Source of the DNA: Paragordius varius
Taxonomy: Eukaryota > Nematomorpha
Direction: 5' to 3'
Length of the DNA stretch: 64,000 nucleotides
Assembly: GCA_964247055.1 (NCBI GenBank)
Contig: OZ176054.1
Coordinates: 4,836,001 to 4,900,000 of the forward strand
This document shows, one piece after another, positions 33,068 to 45,925 of this stretch. The translations under genes and the position numbers were made by a program. Position 1 is the first letter of the stretch. Every line of letters starts with the position of its first letter. The notes under the pieces are model-generated. The model was given only the letters and a program-made list of their open reading frames with translations. It was not told where the DNA came from and did no database searches.

Positions 33068-34993
33068 ATGGTAATAATAAAATTATATTTTTAGAATACC
33101 TTATTAGGAATTAAACAAGGAGCTGATATAGATATTGTTTTGGATAATACAGAACATAGAAAATGTATTGATGTTAAAACTGATTCAAAGAAAGAAAAAT
33201 TATTTTTGTTTTACGATGGAGAAACGTTATCGGGAAGAGTAATATTATATTACATATTGTCAAGGTAAACATTACATTAAAACGGCCTGGGAGCAAATTA
33301 GATCATCAAGGAATAAAAATTGAATTTATTGGACAAATTGGTATATCGATTTTTTTAATTAAAGAACTTTTTTACGATCGTGGTGGGAATTATGAATTCA
33401 TATCTCTGATGAAAGAATTAGCAAGACCCGCAGAATTAACCCAAAATACTTGTTATGACTTTGATTTCCCACAAGTTGAGAAACCTTATGAAACTTACAT
33501 GGGTGTTAATGTTAGATTAAGGTTAAAATTTTAAATTTAATATATTAATAGTCAAAAGAAAGCATCATTAGTAGATTTAAAGGCAACATTTCTTTATTAA
33601 AACATTTTATATAGTGTTTTTTATTTAAAAGATATTTATTTTATGTTATATAGATATTTTCTACGCGTAACCATTGAAAAACGATTAAAAGATATTGTTA
33701 AAGAGATGGATATAATTGTCCATACTCTTTCAATGTACAATGAAATATCACCTAGCATTAAAATGGAGGTTGGAATTGAGGATTGTTTGCATATTGAATT
33801 CGAATACAATAAATCAAAGTAATTATTTAATTTTTTTAAAATTTAGATATCATTTGAAAGACGCTATCGTTGGGAAAATATATTTCCTGTTGGTGAGAAT
33901 CAAAATTAAATATATGGAATTGGCCATATTGAAAAAGGAAACGACTGGTTCAGGTATACTTTTCAATACTTTAGTTTCCAAATTTTTAATAAAAGCGTAA
34001 TTAAGTTTTTTTACTCATTATAGATGTTTAATATGTAAGAGTTACAGTTGCTTAATAATTTAAATTATAATGTTATTTTGAGCTCGTTATACAATTTAAA
34101 AACTTATTACGAAATAATTACCACCCTTTAGGACAAAACACATATTTGGACAATGAAACGGTAGCAAAATATGAAATTATGGACGGTGCTCCTGTAAAGG
34201 GTAAAATACTATTAGCTTTAATGTTTTTTTCAAAAAAATCTAAAGTGTGTTAATAAGATTCAACAAATTAATCTTGATATTTTTTTGTTTTAATAATGAA
34301 TTAATTACTATTTTTAAGGGAAACTATAATTAACAAATCTTGGTTAAATTCGTAATAATCTTGTTTTGTTATACAAGCTTGAATAAGTTGATGTAATCAT
34401 AAAATAAATTTCCAATATATAAATTTACTACAGGTGAATCGATTCCAATCCGTCTTTTTTTGAGTGGTTATGATTTAACCCCTACCATGAGGGATATTAA
34501 CAAGAAATTTTCCGTTCGATATTATCTCAATCTCGTTTTAGTTGATGAGGAGGATAGACGTTATTTCAAACAACAAGTATTTAATATAAATCACTTTTTT
34601 TCCTTAACAAAGGAATATGGTTAGTTTAGATTTCAACAATTATGATTACTTAATGAGATGCTAAAGGCAAAAATCTTTTTTTTTAAATCCGCATAAAAAT
34701 TTAATTTATAACACTAATAAAGTGGGTAGTTCTCTTTATATTTTTTTAAATTTCTTCTAGCGCTAAAACTTTGTTATAATAATGTCATTTACTTTTAAAT
34801 ATAATTATTTTTACCCTATACATGCATAAGAATATATATAAAGATAAAACCTATCGATGGAAAGAATTTTTTTATATTTTTTATATAATAAATTTTGGTT
34901 TCAAATATAAAGGAATAGAGTCCTAAATGGGTAATACGCTTAATTTTATGTTTTGCCATATTTATAAGATTTAATTTTTCTCTCTATTTGGTT

Positions 34994-35032
<39 letters not shown>

Positions 35033-35887
35033 CTATTATATAATAATTATCTTTTTATCATTACTAGGAAATAATTTTGTGGAGAAAAGGCGAAAAAATT
35101 CGTAAAAATTTAATGCAACACCAACAAATTCCATATCCACCCGCGTATCACACCGCACCCATTCAAAACGATAACTATATTGGCTCTACCAACATGGATA
35201 ATAAAATTAATTCATTTCCAAAAAAGGTTTCAGTAAATTCAGACACCTCTACGTTTTCTGCAGACAAATTTCAATCTCAACACTCAAATCTTAAAACTTC
35301 AGTGGAGGAACTTCGTAAAAATTTTTGTTACATGCACATATATATTATCATAAAATATTTTTACTAGTAAAATGAGATATTAAATTATAATGTTGACATT
35401 TGTGAAATACGGTGGACCTCTTTTCATACATAAGGTCTCGATTGTGGGCGAAATCTATAGCCTCTTATCGGCATATCGACCCTTTTAGAGAAATCAATAT
35501 ATTTAATAATTTCCCATTGATATCTGATTAAATTTTTGTAATTGTTTTAGGGAATTTGAGGAATTGCCTAAAATATGTATCATAAGCCTTATAGTATGCA
35601 TACGTTTTTTAGTTACAATGCTATTTATATTAAGGATTTTTCAAGGACAGGGGGTCCCTTTAGGCTATCTTTCTATATAAACTTTTGAAATTACCTCTAA
35701 AAATATGTTTCAAATAAAAAAATTTAAATAAAAAACAAATTATTTACTAAATTCATTTTACAATTGTACTCAAAATTATGTTTGGTTTACAGAGAGAGAT
35801 GGCACTTCCCTATCTAGCAACAATAATAATTGTAGTATTAATGAAACAAATGGAATAACTCCATCTTTGTCAACGGCTCAAGGATAA
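33068..35887 (+). CDS. VPS26: VPS26, retromer subunit
   Basis: VPS26 is the arrestin-fold subunit of retromer, which with VPS35 and VPS29 recycles cargo from endosomes. Exons: 33068-33070, 33095-33238, 33265-33340, 33365-33521, 33654-33818, 33847-33953, 34132-34200, 34434-34576, 35068-35314, 35793-35887; 401 residues. Conservation is very high: KEKLFLFYDGETLSGR, HQGIKIEFIGQIELFYDRGG, VKEMDIIVHTL, MEVGIEDCLHIEFEYNKSK, YEIMDGAPVKGESIPIRLFL and TPTMRDINKKFSVRYYLNLV. The first exon is the initiator ATG alone. Introns 1-3 and 5 are 24, 26, 24 and 28 nt. The C-terminal 90 or so residues after ILWRKGEKIRKNL are polar, Ser/Asn-rich and longer than in human (327 aa), probably disordered. The 24-nt intron at 33341-33364 is stop-free and a multiple of three, so its retention would add eight residues. 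Confidence 0.95.
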
Positions 35888-37375
35888 TTTTGGAAACCAA
35901 AACTTTTTTATTTTAGACTCGGTATAAAAAATAAAGGTTTGTACAATAAGTTTTAAATATTTTGTGTGTATAATTTTGTCTTTTAACCCTTTTTTCGCCA
36001 TTAAATATGTTTTGAGAAATTTAATATTATTTTTTAAAACGTCAAATTCAACTCGAACAATTCAAATTCTCCATATCCAACAAATTAGCTTTAATTTATA
36101 TTTTTAATAAATAAAATTTTGTTTTTAATTTATTTTTAGGATGAATTTTGAATCTAAAGGGGAATTTGAGATGTTATCTTACGTTTTTTACATAAAAATT
36201 TTAAATTATACAATGATTAATATTTTAGTTACTGGTTTAACTATAAAAATTTTGACGTGAAAAATTTATTTTATTTTTAGGTTTTAAATGAATGAGTTAG
36301 GAAGATTTGATTTCACAGAAGATTTAATTTATTTCATTATGTATCAACAAACACTAATTAATTGATTTTTTTATGTTATGTACTTTTTTTTATATTTATT
36401 TTTATGAATCTACTTGTTCAATTATACCATGGCTGTTGGTCATATAAACGCATATTTATGTCAACCAAGTTTTTTAAATTTAATATGTATGTGCACATAA
36501 GATATAAATTTAATAAAAGATGCCCCATATCTCACATTTATGAATATCTTTTAGATTCATTTATACGTAAATATATATCAATATATTATTATGATATTTA
36601 TTATTTTACACACACATATATATTAAAATAAATACTATATATTAAAAAACTCACCTAATACATAAATAGTGAAAAGAGACAACCTACATTTAATTTATTA
36701 ATTTAAAATCTCAATAATGTACGAAAAAGAATGCATTGACGGGGCATAAAATCCGAAGTTAATTTTTATCAATCAGGCTACTTTTAAAGTAAATTAATTT
36801 ATCTTTTTTGGGTCTTTCACGTTATTTGATAATGGTGTAAACTGTGACTTATCACGTGCCATTGCAATTAAGTGACAATAATCAAAAAATTTTGAAAAAT
36901 AAAGTTTATTCGATCTATGATCTTAATATGTATAAAAATAAGGGTTTGTAGAATATGTAACGCTTTCTCTGCGCATACAAAAGTGAATTGATAGCCAAAA
37001 TTTGAAAAGATTGGTCTAGTAATGTATTCCCCTATCAAAAACTTCTATATTTATTATATAGAAATGATATATACTAACGACTATACGAAAGATTATTCTA
37101 TTAACGATCACGTACGCTTTCTGAAATTACGATTGGTGTTATAATTATAAACTCACTATTTGTTAGAACCTGTCATTATATATATTTATGCCATTTTCAC
37201 TAGGGCTAGTTTATCATATCGGTTAAATAAAAAACCGGTTGAATTTTCCGATAGATATAAATGATTTATTTATTATATTATGATTAACCTTTCATATTAA
37301 TAACATTAAGCCATTATAAATCCTTTTTAATTGTATCAAAATAATTATTCATCGATCACACTTTTTTAAAAATAT
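35888..37375. other. Intergenic, mostly unassigned
   Basis: At 36040-36180 there is a weak remnant resembling the type B TATACCATTT element (TCAAATTCAACTCGAACAAT near the left, GGGGAATTTGAGATG at the right). Nothing else is recognised. Confidence 0.4.
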
Positions 37376-38485
37376 TATACCATTTTGCATGCAAAAACAT
37401 CATTTTTTCAACCAAATGCAATATTTTTTCAACCAAATGCAATATTTTTGCCAAAGACAACATTTTTTTTAACCAAAACAACAATTTTTCATCCAAACGC
37501 AACATTTTTTCAACCAAAGACAACATTTTTTCAAGCAAAAAGAATTTTTTTAAAAATTAAAAACCATTTATTTTATGTTAAATTTATATGTAATTTAATT
37601 TTAGCGTAGAAATATGATTTTTATTGTTTTATCATCATTTGATGGTATAATTGATTTTCAAACATTTTAATTTTACCCATAAATTGCATTATTTATTTAT
37701 ATTTTTTTCTTTTACAATAGTTTCACCTAATCAATCTATAAAATTTGCGTTTCAAGAGTGTCTTTGAAATTTATCCTTTACATAAAGTTCCCTATATTTT
37801 TTTGCAATTTGCATCAACCGTTATTTTTATATGTAATTATCTATTTACGATCAATAACCCACAAAACCTAGATATTTTTTAATATAGTTAAATTTTTTAT
37901 AGAAAAATATGGATATACGGTATAAAAGAAATGGTAATCACTTAAAAGTTTAGGGTAAATAAAGAAAATAGGTTTAAAATGATAGGATAAATGAATATTA
38001 TATTGCTACAAAATTAAAATATTGAATGACCAATTTGAAGTGTTCTAGGACCAACTTTAAATTTTCAAGGACAATCTTGAAGCGCAAGTTGTATTTTTCG
38101 ATTAAGTCAAACGGTTGTAAAAAAATAATATAAAATAATGCCTATGGGCAAAATTAAAATGTTTGAAAATCAATTATACCATCAAATATTGATGATAAAA
38201 CAATAAAAATAATATTTCTACGCTAAAATTAAATTACAATAACTTTAAATTTAATATGTCAAATAAAAAAATGATTTTCGATTTTTAAAATTTTTTTTGC
38301 TTTTGCTTGAGATAATGTTGCGTTTGGATGAAAAAATGTTGTCTTTGGTTGAAATTATGTTGCGAATGCTTGAAAAAATGTTGCGTTTGCTTGGAAAAAT
38401 GTTTTGTTTGGAAAAATGTTACGTTTGCTTGAAAAAATGTTGCATTTGGTTAAAAAAATGATGTTTTTGCATGAAAAATGGTATA
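37376..38485. mobile_element. TATACCATTT-ended element, type C, with repeat-rich arms
   Basis: Long inverted repeat with ends TATACCATTTTGCATGCAAA and the complement of a slightly diverged copy. Each arm is about 200 bp of imperfect direct repeats of the form TTTTTCAACCAAATGCAACA. Between them, about 37745-38100, lies sequence matching the type A element (CAAGAGTGTCTTTGAAATTT and, inverted, CAATCTTGAAGCGCAAG), apparently a nested insertion. A solo half-arm of the same repeat is at 41125-41205. The open frames on both strands of the arms are by-products of the repeat. Confidence 0.75.
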
Positions 38486-38495
38486 TATTTGATAT

Positions 38496-38526
<31 letters not shown>

Positions 38527-38857
38527 GTACTTTTTGCTATATTCTGGATAGTGGGGCTGGACTAGCCTTATTCAAAAAAGCTCAGTCACAATCCGTACAT
38601 TTATAAATGAAATATACTTAGATTTAATCCATAGTAAACATAATATAAAGCAAATAATTTTTTTCATCACTTTATTGCTAATTCATAGAAGCTAATCATT
38701 ATATGAAATATAAATGATCATTATTAATATGCATTCATAAATCGCACATTTGGACGTTAATTAAGGATGTCGAATAAATAATATTCTAGAGGTTATATTA
38801 ATAATAATTGACTAATAACTGTTCCCTATAAAGGACGGTGGCATGGAATATTTAGAT
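38486..38857. other. Short intergenic stretch with TA microsatellite
   Basis: A TA repeat occupies about 38495-38521. The remainder is AT-rich with nothing recognisable. Confidence 0.5.
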
Positions 38858-39542
38858 CAGTGATACTCAAACCGCGGCCCATCGTATGCGATCCTAAAGG
38901 TCCTTTATGGTGCTGAGGCATTTATTGATTTTCGGAAAGTACTTATTTGGAATAAAAAATCTGCAATGTGTCACACATCTATTGAATTTCGATCGGTATT
39001 ATGACTCTTGAAACAAAAAAACATTTTTTTGGCCCTTTGTTAAATTTTTAGGTGAATACCAGCCACTGATTTAGGCTACGCAAAGCAAACGACCCAGATC
39101 TGCGCGTCTATCTATGTACATAAAATGGTAATGTCTGTAATGTGAAATCATGTGCGACACTAAGATTTATAACATAAACAACATTATTATGAAAAATATT
39201 TAAATAATCAAAATAATTTTATCACATTTGTAAAAATTATTTTTGTATAAATTTCATTTATCCAAATTTTGTCCAAAATAATAGGGCTCAAGGTATAAGC
39301 AAATAATTAGATGTTATAAAAAATAATGTATATGAAAATATCGTTTGTTAAATTAATATTTGAAATACCCACAAATTCCAAAACTTCCTAAATTCAATCA
39401 ATTTAAGGCTCTGTCAGTCTTAATAGTACCAGTTTGTTTCTTATATATATGTATTTTTGCACATATATTAAATATTAAAATTGCTTTAATGTATATTAAA
39501 AAGTAAGATATTTGAATAATAACATTATCATAATTTTATTAA

Positions 39543-40072
39543 TATACCATTTGCACTTCAAGAGTGTCCTTGAACACTTCAAGTTGGTCCTTGAACATTC
39601 CAAGTTGGTCCTTAAAATTTTTAAATTTTGATTTAACCATAATTTTTCATTTATTTTATTATTTTAAAACCTAATTTTCTTTATTATATATTTATTCATT
39701 TTAAAATAAAAATTTCTATTCAAAAACCCCTTTTTTGTTTCAAACTATTTTTTTCCAATTTAACACAGTTATTAATTTTTATATGTTTTCAATGAAAAAT
39801 TGTAATAATAACCCAGAAAACTTATATATTTTTTAATTACGTGTTAAATTCTTATAAATATCCAAAATAATTCTAAGAACTTAATAGAGACAAACGATTT
39901 CTGAATGGTTAAAAAATAATATTGATTTAAAATTTATGTTAAATGATAGAAAATAGGGTAAAAATAATAAAATAGATGAATAATATACGATATTGAAAAA
40001 AGTTAAGAAATCAAAAAAGTCAAAGGACCAACTTGAAGTGTTCAAGGACACTCTTGAAGTGCAAATGGTATA
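39543..40072. mobile_element. TATACCATTT-ended MITE, type A
   Basis: Well-preserved copy, about 530 bp. The left end TATACCATTTGCACTTCAAG continues into GAGTGTCCTTGAACACTTC; the right end is its clean inverted copy. It is closer to intact than the 4102-4598 copy, hence probably younger. Open frames within it are repeat by-products. Confidence 0.9.
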
Positions 40073-40085
40073 TATCAATTTATGA

Positions 40086-40323
40086 TATACCATTTACAGT
40101 TCAAATTCACCATTGAAAATTATGTGTTTTTAAGATTAAAAATTACATATATTTTTTATATTTTTAAAAAATATTTCGTTTAAAATTAATATAATACTAA
40201 AAAAATAATAAACTATGCCATAACGATATATTACATATGAACGATGAGTTATATTAGCCCGAAAAAACATAATTTATTATCTGGGTGAATTCAATTTGTA
40301 GGGTTAATTTGAATTGTTAATTT
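40086..40323. mobile_element. Degraded TATACCATTT-ended MITE, type B
   Basis: The left end (TATACCATTTACAGTTCAAA) is clear; the right end is only recognisable as GGTGAATTC...GGTTAATTTGAATTG. It sits 13 bp from the type A copy, within the same hAT-like element. Confidence 0.65.
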
Positions 40324-40658
40324 TATATATAAAATAAATTTAAACAAATGCTCATGGCGGGCAAAAGGTAAAAAGATAGCCACTCAAAATTTTTTATGCG
40401 GTTCATGTATGAATACAAAGAAGTAAATTTTTAAATTGAGATAAAATTTTTAAATTAGAAAATGCATTCGATAAAGCATACAGCGGTAGTAGTCATTTTA
40501 AAATTTTAAAAAACAAATATTTATCTTATGTAAATACCTATAAAAAACATAGCTGCTTAACCATATGCACATATTTAAATAAATACGCCAAAAAGTTAAA
40601 TAAAATAAAGCCATAAACTTTTATGGCTGCATGCGGTCCACGAGCCGCGGTTTGACTG

Positions 40659-41690
40659 CCATACGGTAAAAAGGCACGGGTTCAATGCTTTTCTTTACCT
40701 CTAAGGCAAGTGTGAGAATGACAAACATCAAAAAATAATCCGAAAACTTATATAAATACCATAAAAGACTAAAAATGACAATTTAAAACTAAATTCTATA
40801 TTTTCATTTTTATATGTTTCGTTTATTACTTTTATGCATACCTTGCTAGATGATTCACTAATTATAGTTTCACAATAGCTTGAACTTTTACCAGTAGATT
40901 TGTGTATTATTGCAATATTCATTTTATTATACACATCTATTTATTTAACCGAAATTTCATTTAAAATATGTTAAGATATAAATTGTTTAGAGTATAAACG
41001 AGGAAACAATTTTGTTAGGCGAATAAAGCAATAGGAAAAAGAACCACTATCCAGAATGATAGAATCGCTACCACCATCGGGCAGTTTATTTTATGATTAA
41101 GTTCAAAACCAATCATAAAAATAGGTACACAACATTTTTTTAAGCAAAGACAAGATTTTTTCAAGCGAACGCAACATTTTTTCATCCAAATCCACATTTT
41201 TTAGTTGTCTTTACTTAAATAATATTGCTTTAAGCTGAAAAAAAGGCATATCATTTCATATGGTAATATATTGCTAGACGCTCATTGTCGAAAAAAATAT
41301 GAGATAGATTTTTTAAATTTATAAATATTTATTTAAAGGCAATCAATGGTACTAAAGCATGTATTAATCTAAAACAAAATATTTAAAATGATAATACGAT
41401 TATTAAATTAAAAATATTTGACCGATAATAATATGTTGAATACATTTCGATGTCTAAAGACACTGTTGTAAACAAATTTGGTAAGATAATATCGAAAATA
41501 AAATAGATATGAGATAATTTGAGCAATATTGCACGTAAGATGCGAGGTGAATCATGATACATTTTGCATAGTTTTAGTTAGGATATACAATGTTATATAT
41601 TAATGCACTTTCAAATTAATATTGGTTAAACCTAATAAGCAAAATTGTCTACAAACATTTAAATTTTATATCCTAATTGTGCTTGTTACC
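40659..41690. other. Intergenic with a solo repeat arm
   Basis: Between 41125 and 41205 there are direct repeats of the CAAGCGAACGCAACATTTTT type, matching the arms of the 37376-38485 element, without a partner arm nearby. The rest shows nothing recognisable. Confidence 0.5.
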
Positions 41691-44600
41691 TTAAATTAAA
41701 TTATTTACATAATTTGTTGGGTATATTGCATAGGATTGATCATTTATCAAATAATCATTATTTTCATTGATGATATAACTATTATTATTGTTATCGATCG
41801 AATAGCTGCCAGTATTATTGTATTGAGAGTTAATTTTATTTTCAGGTTTATCTAGGTGTGCATAGGATGCGCTGTTTTCTTGGACCAGTTCTTGATTCCG
41901 AAGTTGATTGTTCAAATTTTGAATATTGGGTGGAATTATAGGGTAATACGTTGTCGCTGTTGGCATGTTTAGTGCATTTGGGGATACCTTGAAATTACCA
42001 ACATTATTAGTGTTACCTTGGGGGTGATAGACAACCCCACCTCCTCCAATCGGTGTATTGTTTTGGGAATCTTTAACAGTACTGTCTGGGAGTTGTGTGC
42101 TATTCTCATCCGTGTAACAACCATTATCCCCTGCTATGTATGGATTTGTTCTGGGGAAGATTGGATAATAAAAATATTCAGGACTGTTGTTGTTTACATA
42201 ACTATTATTTTTATTTACATCAAAGTTTTGATCCGGCATCCTATGTTCCATATTGTATGGGCTAACATTGGCGAAATAATAAAAACTATTTGGAGGATAC
42301 GGATGGCTGCTAACATAATTAATATTTTTTAGGTTATTATCATTGTTTTTGGCAGTTGATGAATTGGTATTTTGTTGACAATTTGAGGTTAGTGAAGATG
42401 TTGCCGAAATCCTTAGAGGCGATAGTTGGTTTAAATCGGCAGTAATGTAGGAACGAGGTAACTTATAGGCCCTTGTAGTGCCATTCGAATACCTCGATAA
42501 CCATTTACCTTCTTCGATTATGGATAAATCATCTAAAAATATTGTTAATCACGATAAATAACTCAAGTAGGCTTATAAAATTATCAAAATATGCAATTAT
42601 CTGGCTTTTCATGGTCTCTTCATTGTTTCAAAATAATATAGATTTATCAGACCAAACTAGAAAATTATGACTTTACAGGTCTACAAATCATATAGCCTAT
42701 TCAATAAAAGATCAATCACTATTTGACTATATTTTTGATAATATCATCAAAAATTTGATTAGAACCGCCTGCAAAGAATTAGATTAATTGAGGAGATAAA
42801 AAATGTTTGCTAAGATATAACTTTGATTACAGTTATTACTTTTCTTTTTCGACACAACATCATTTTATAATTTCGGAAAGAGTTATGTTGAATGAACGGC
42901 ATATTTATTTTGTTGAAATACAGATAGTATATTAAAAACTCATATCAAAAAGGCAATTATTATGATTGAAATATACAAATTATATGATTATAATTATTAC
43001 TGAACTTTATCGGCAATTTTTTAATTGGGATATAACTATGAGATAATGAAGTGCCTAAAATAATGACTTCTGTTTCATTTAACCAAAATTTTGCTTTAAA
43101 GTTCACACCGTAAATTGCCGCAATACTCTGGCTATTGAGTGTAAATTATGAAAAATAACCATCAGAAAAGTCCTATAAATGCATTTATTCATATATTAGC
43201 GATCTATTTTGCGCTTTAAAGCCTAGGATGCCATGGTTTCCAGACTTTTATTACGCCCTATTTATCAACCATTTTTTTAATCGACCCTCAAAAGTTATCT
43301 CGTGAAAAAGGTAGTTATTTGCATGCCCCTCAGATTAAAAACCGCTATTTGGAGTCCATCTCTTATGCAATTATAAAATGTTACCAGGTTTTTTCATGGC
43401 TCTCAAGATGCTAGGTAAATCCTTTTTACGCCATTTAGCAATCTCTTCTGTCATTTTGGTTAATTTTTTCTTGTTTAAGGCCCAAAGACATCCCTTCTTG
43501 CTGGCATTTTGTTTCAACTCAATTTTTTCAAAACTCTTATTGAGTGATAAGTTATGTCGAACAGAATTCTAAATTTAAAAATTAAAATATTAACCTTCCA
43601 TCCATCTGGTGCAGTTTTGAAGTAGGGGAAAATTTCACTATACAAAAATATAGATTAAAAATGGATAAAACTCCATCCTTTGGGAAAAAATTAATAAAAA
43701 AGAGCTATTTTTAGTTTTAACGGGTAAGTTATTTGTTTCGTGCCCTTGGAATAAGCGTTGTTAATTATTAGTTTCGCCTGATAATTCAATCTTAAAACCG
43801 CGTTATTTTTCATAAACACTTTTGGTTGTTAACGATTATAACGTTAATTGGCTTATAAAAGAGGACCTTTTCTTATTCAAGCAAACATTTTTTATAATAA
43901 CATCATTTTTCCGAAAACCTAATATTTGAAGCTACTTTTTTCTAAACAATTAACATTTCATTAAAAGAAAATCTTGTTTCCTTCATAAACTTACAAATGT
44001 TCAAGTGAGAATTCGAGTAAAATTGGTTTTTTGAAATAATATTGCTTTGAAAAAAAGTTACCTCTAAATAAAAAACATTTTAAGGAAAAATGATATATTA
44101 TTAAAAATGATTATTTTAAACTAGCCCACTCGGAGACTTAAATTTATTAATAATAATATAATCATATAAGGTATTTTGGCTATATTCTAAGAACAAAAAA
44201 CTGTAAGTGGTTAAAGTTTTGTATCACTAATTTTGTTAATTATCTAAAACTTTTTATTGAAGGATTCGTAAATTATCCGTTGCAAATAATTTCTACACTT
44301 TTCACTCGATTTCGGCAAAGACTTACTAGACCATCATTTCTACCTCAATGTAATGAATCCTTTAACTTCAATTATTATGGAACATAATATAATACAACAT
44401 ACCACATAAAATCATAAATTTCATGGACAGGCAATGAACCCGTTTTGCTATTCTTCAAAGCCAACGCAATAAGGCAACTATAAGAGTATGGAGGCTTTGG
44501 AAAATTGAGTGAGCTATCCATCACACCACGATAATGTAAATGCCCATTATTGTTAAATGAGGTGTAATTATGCAAACCCACTGTTCTTCGATTCAGATAC

Positions 44601-45925
44601 AATGGATTTAACGATTGAAAATGTGGATTATGATAGTTCCCTGCTGTTATGACTGGTGGTAAAACATTAGGTGCACTTAAAACAATATGGGGACTTAGAG
44701 TGCTATAGTTTATGTTTTGGTTTTGATTTATGGCAAAACCGTTTGGATTAGAAATAGAGGCAGCCACATGCGATTGATTTACATTACCTTTAAAATTATT
44801 TAATGATATGGTTATAAGATTGCTTTTCTCCTTTAACCTAAAATCATTACAGTCATTGCCATTCGTTTGACCGTAAGGTGTAGATGGTGGACAGGTAGCT
44901 TTGCAAATGATAGGATGTATCGTTGTAGTATTTAGAACGGTTTGACAGGCGTTATATGTTTGAGTATTTGGCTTAATATAGCTTTTTACGATATTTTTTC
45001 CGTTTACATGTATATTTGAGTAATTACCCATTTCTTTGGTGGTGAAATTACAATTTGAATATATTAAATAAGATGAATTGGTAGAGTAATCATTTTGCAA
45101 CGGTGTGCAGCAAGAATAACTGAAGAGATTAGTTTGATTATTGCCTTCTTCCCGAAAAATTGTCCATTTTGTTTCGTTTTCGATTTGATTTGATGCGTTA
45201 AAATGCCCTTTATTATGGATTCTTCCGTTGGGCCTAAAATGCCAATAGTCATACACTTAAGTTTACCCAAATATTCAACATTTTGCGATTTAATTTAAAT
45301 TAAAAAATTTATTATTACACCAACTTAAAAACTTTACCTTTATACATGATAAAAGACCATAAGAAGCTTAAATATATTAAAACTTAACCAACAAAAATAG
45401 ATATAACATTTTGTGTCATGATAAAATAAGACATAACGCATACTTAATGATAGATCCATCAGAATTAAATATGTCTTCTTCTTCGATTAGAGGGTCAAGG
45501 ATGGATTTACCGTTTGCAAATTCGACGTTTTTTTCTTGTTCCGTTGACAAATCTAAAGTGTTCAAATTTGTATTATATTCCAAATCATGGGAAATTGATT
45601 TAAAGCTTGTCATATCTATCGTGTTTAGCCATGACATAACACCACCGTTAGCAGTAAAGTTGGTATTAAAGGGGGAACTTGAATTATAAGTTCTTTGAGT
45701 AATAGATTGAAGCAAATCATCGTTTAGCAAATCAGGTTCTCCCAATTGACTTAAAAATGTGCTTGTTGTTAATCCGATAGGATTCACATTTTTCTCCTTC
45801 GAGGTGGATTCGAGGCTCACAAATTCACTTTCAATGGACGGCTCTAGATTATCCTTATACAAAGTGGGGTCAGCTTTACAATTTATTGGATTGTGGTGGT
45901 ACATATAAAGATCATTTTCCATCAT
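41691..45925 (-). CDS. FoxN1/4-type forkhead transcription factor
   Basis: Exons on the minus strand: 45925-45444, 45366-45338, 45255-44403, 43637-43595, 43568-43385, 42532-41691; phases fit, 810 residues. The forkhead domain (about residues 420-545) spans four exons: [20 protein letters not shown] and [11 protein letters not shown] end exon 3, [14 protein letters not shown] is exon 4, [15 protein letters not shown] with [15 protein letters not shown] follows. The strings [20 protein letters not shown] and CLWALN mark the FoxN1/4 subgroup, and the N-terminal [12 protein letters not shown] matches the SWLTTVD box of FoxN4. Flanks are Asn-rich and low complexity. In other animals these factors act in epithelial and neural progenitor differentiation. 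The 29-nt second exon is inferred only from splice signals and phase. The intron between exons 4 and 5 is 26 nt; the others are 71 to 852 nt. Confidence 0.9.

Larger units (their letters stand above)
38858..40658. mobile_element. hAT-like non-autonomous element with nested MITEs
   Basis: Left end CAGTGATACTCAAACCGCGG and right end whose complement is CAGTCAAACCGCGGCTCGTG form imperfect inverted ends of the hAT style (CAGNGGTTCTCAAAC). The GC-rich ends contrast with the AT-rich interior. A matching 8-bp target duplication is not evident, so the boundaries are tentative. No transposase is seen. A type A and a degraded type B TATACCATTT element lie inside. Confidence 0.5.

Noticed and set aside
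37356-37609. Open frames on both strands
   Set aside because: They translate the short direct repeats of the element arm (KNATFFQPN-like on one strand, LVEKMLR-like on the other).
37376-38485. CRISPR-like array
   Set aside because: Regular short repeats occur, but they vary in length, lack unique spacers and are mirrored as inverted arms; this is an animal inverted-repeat element.
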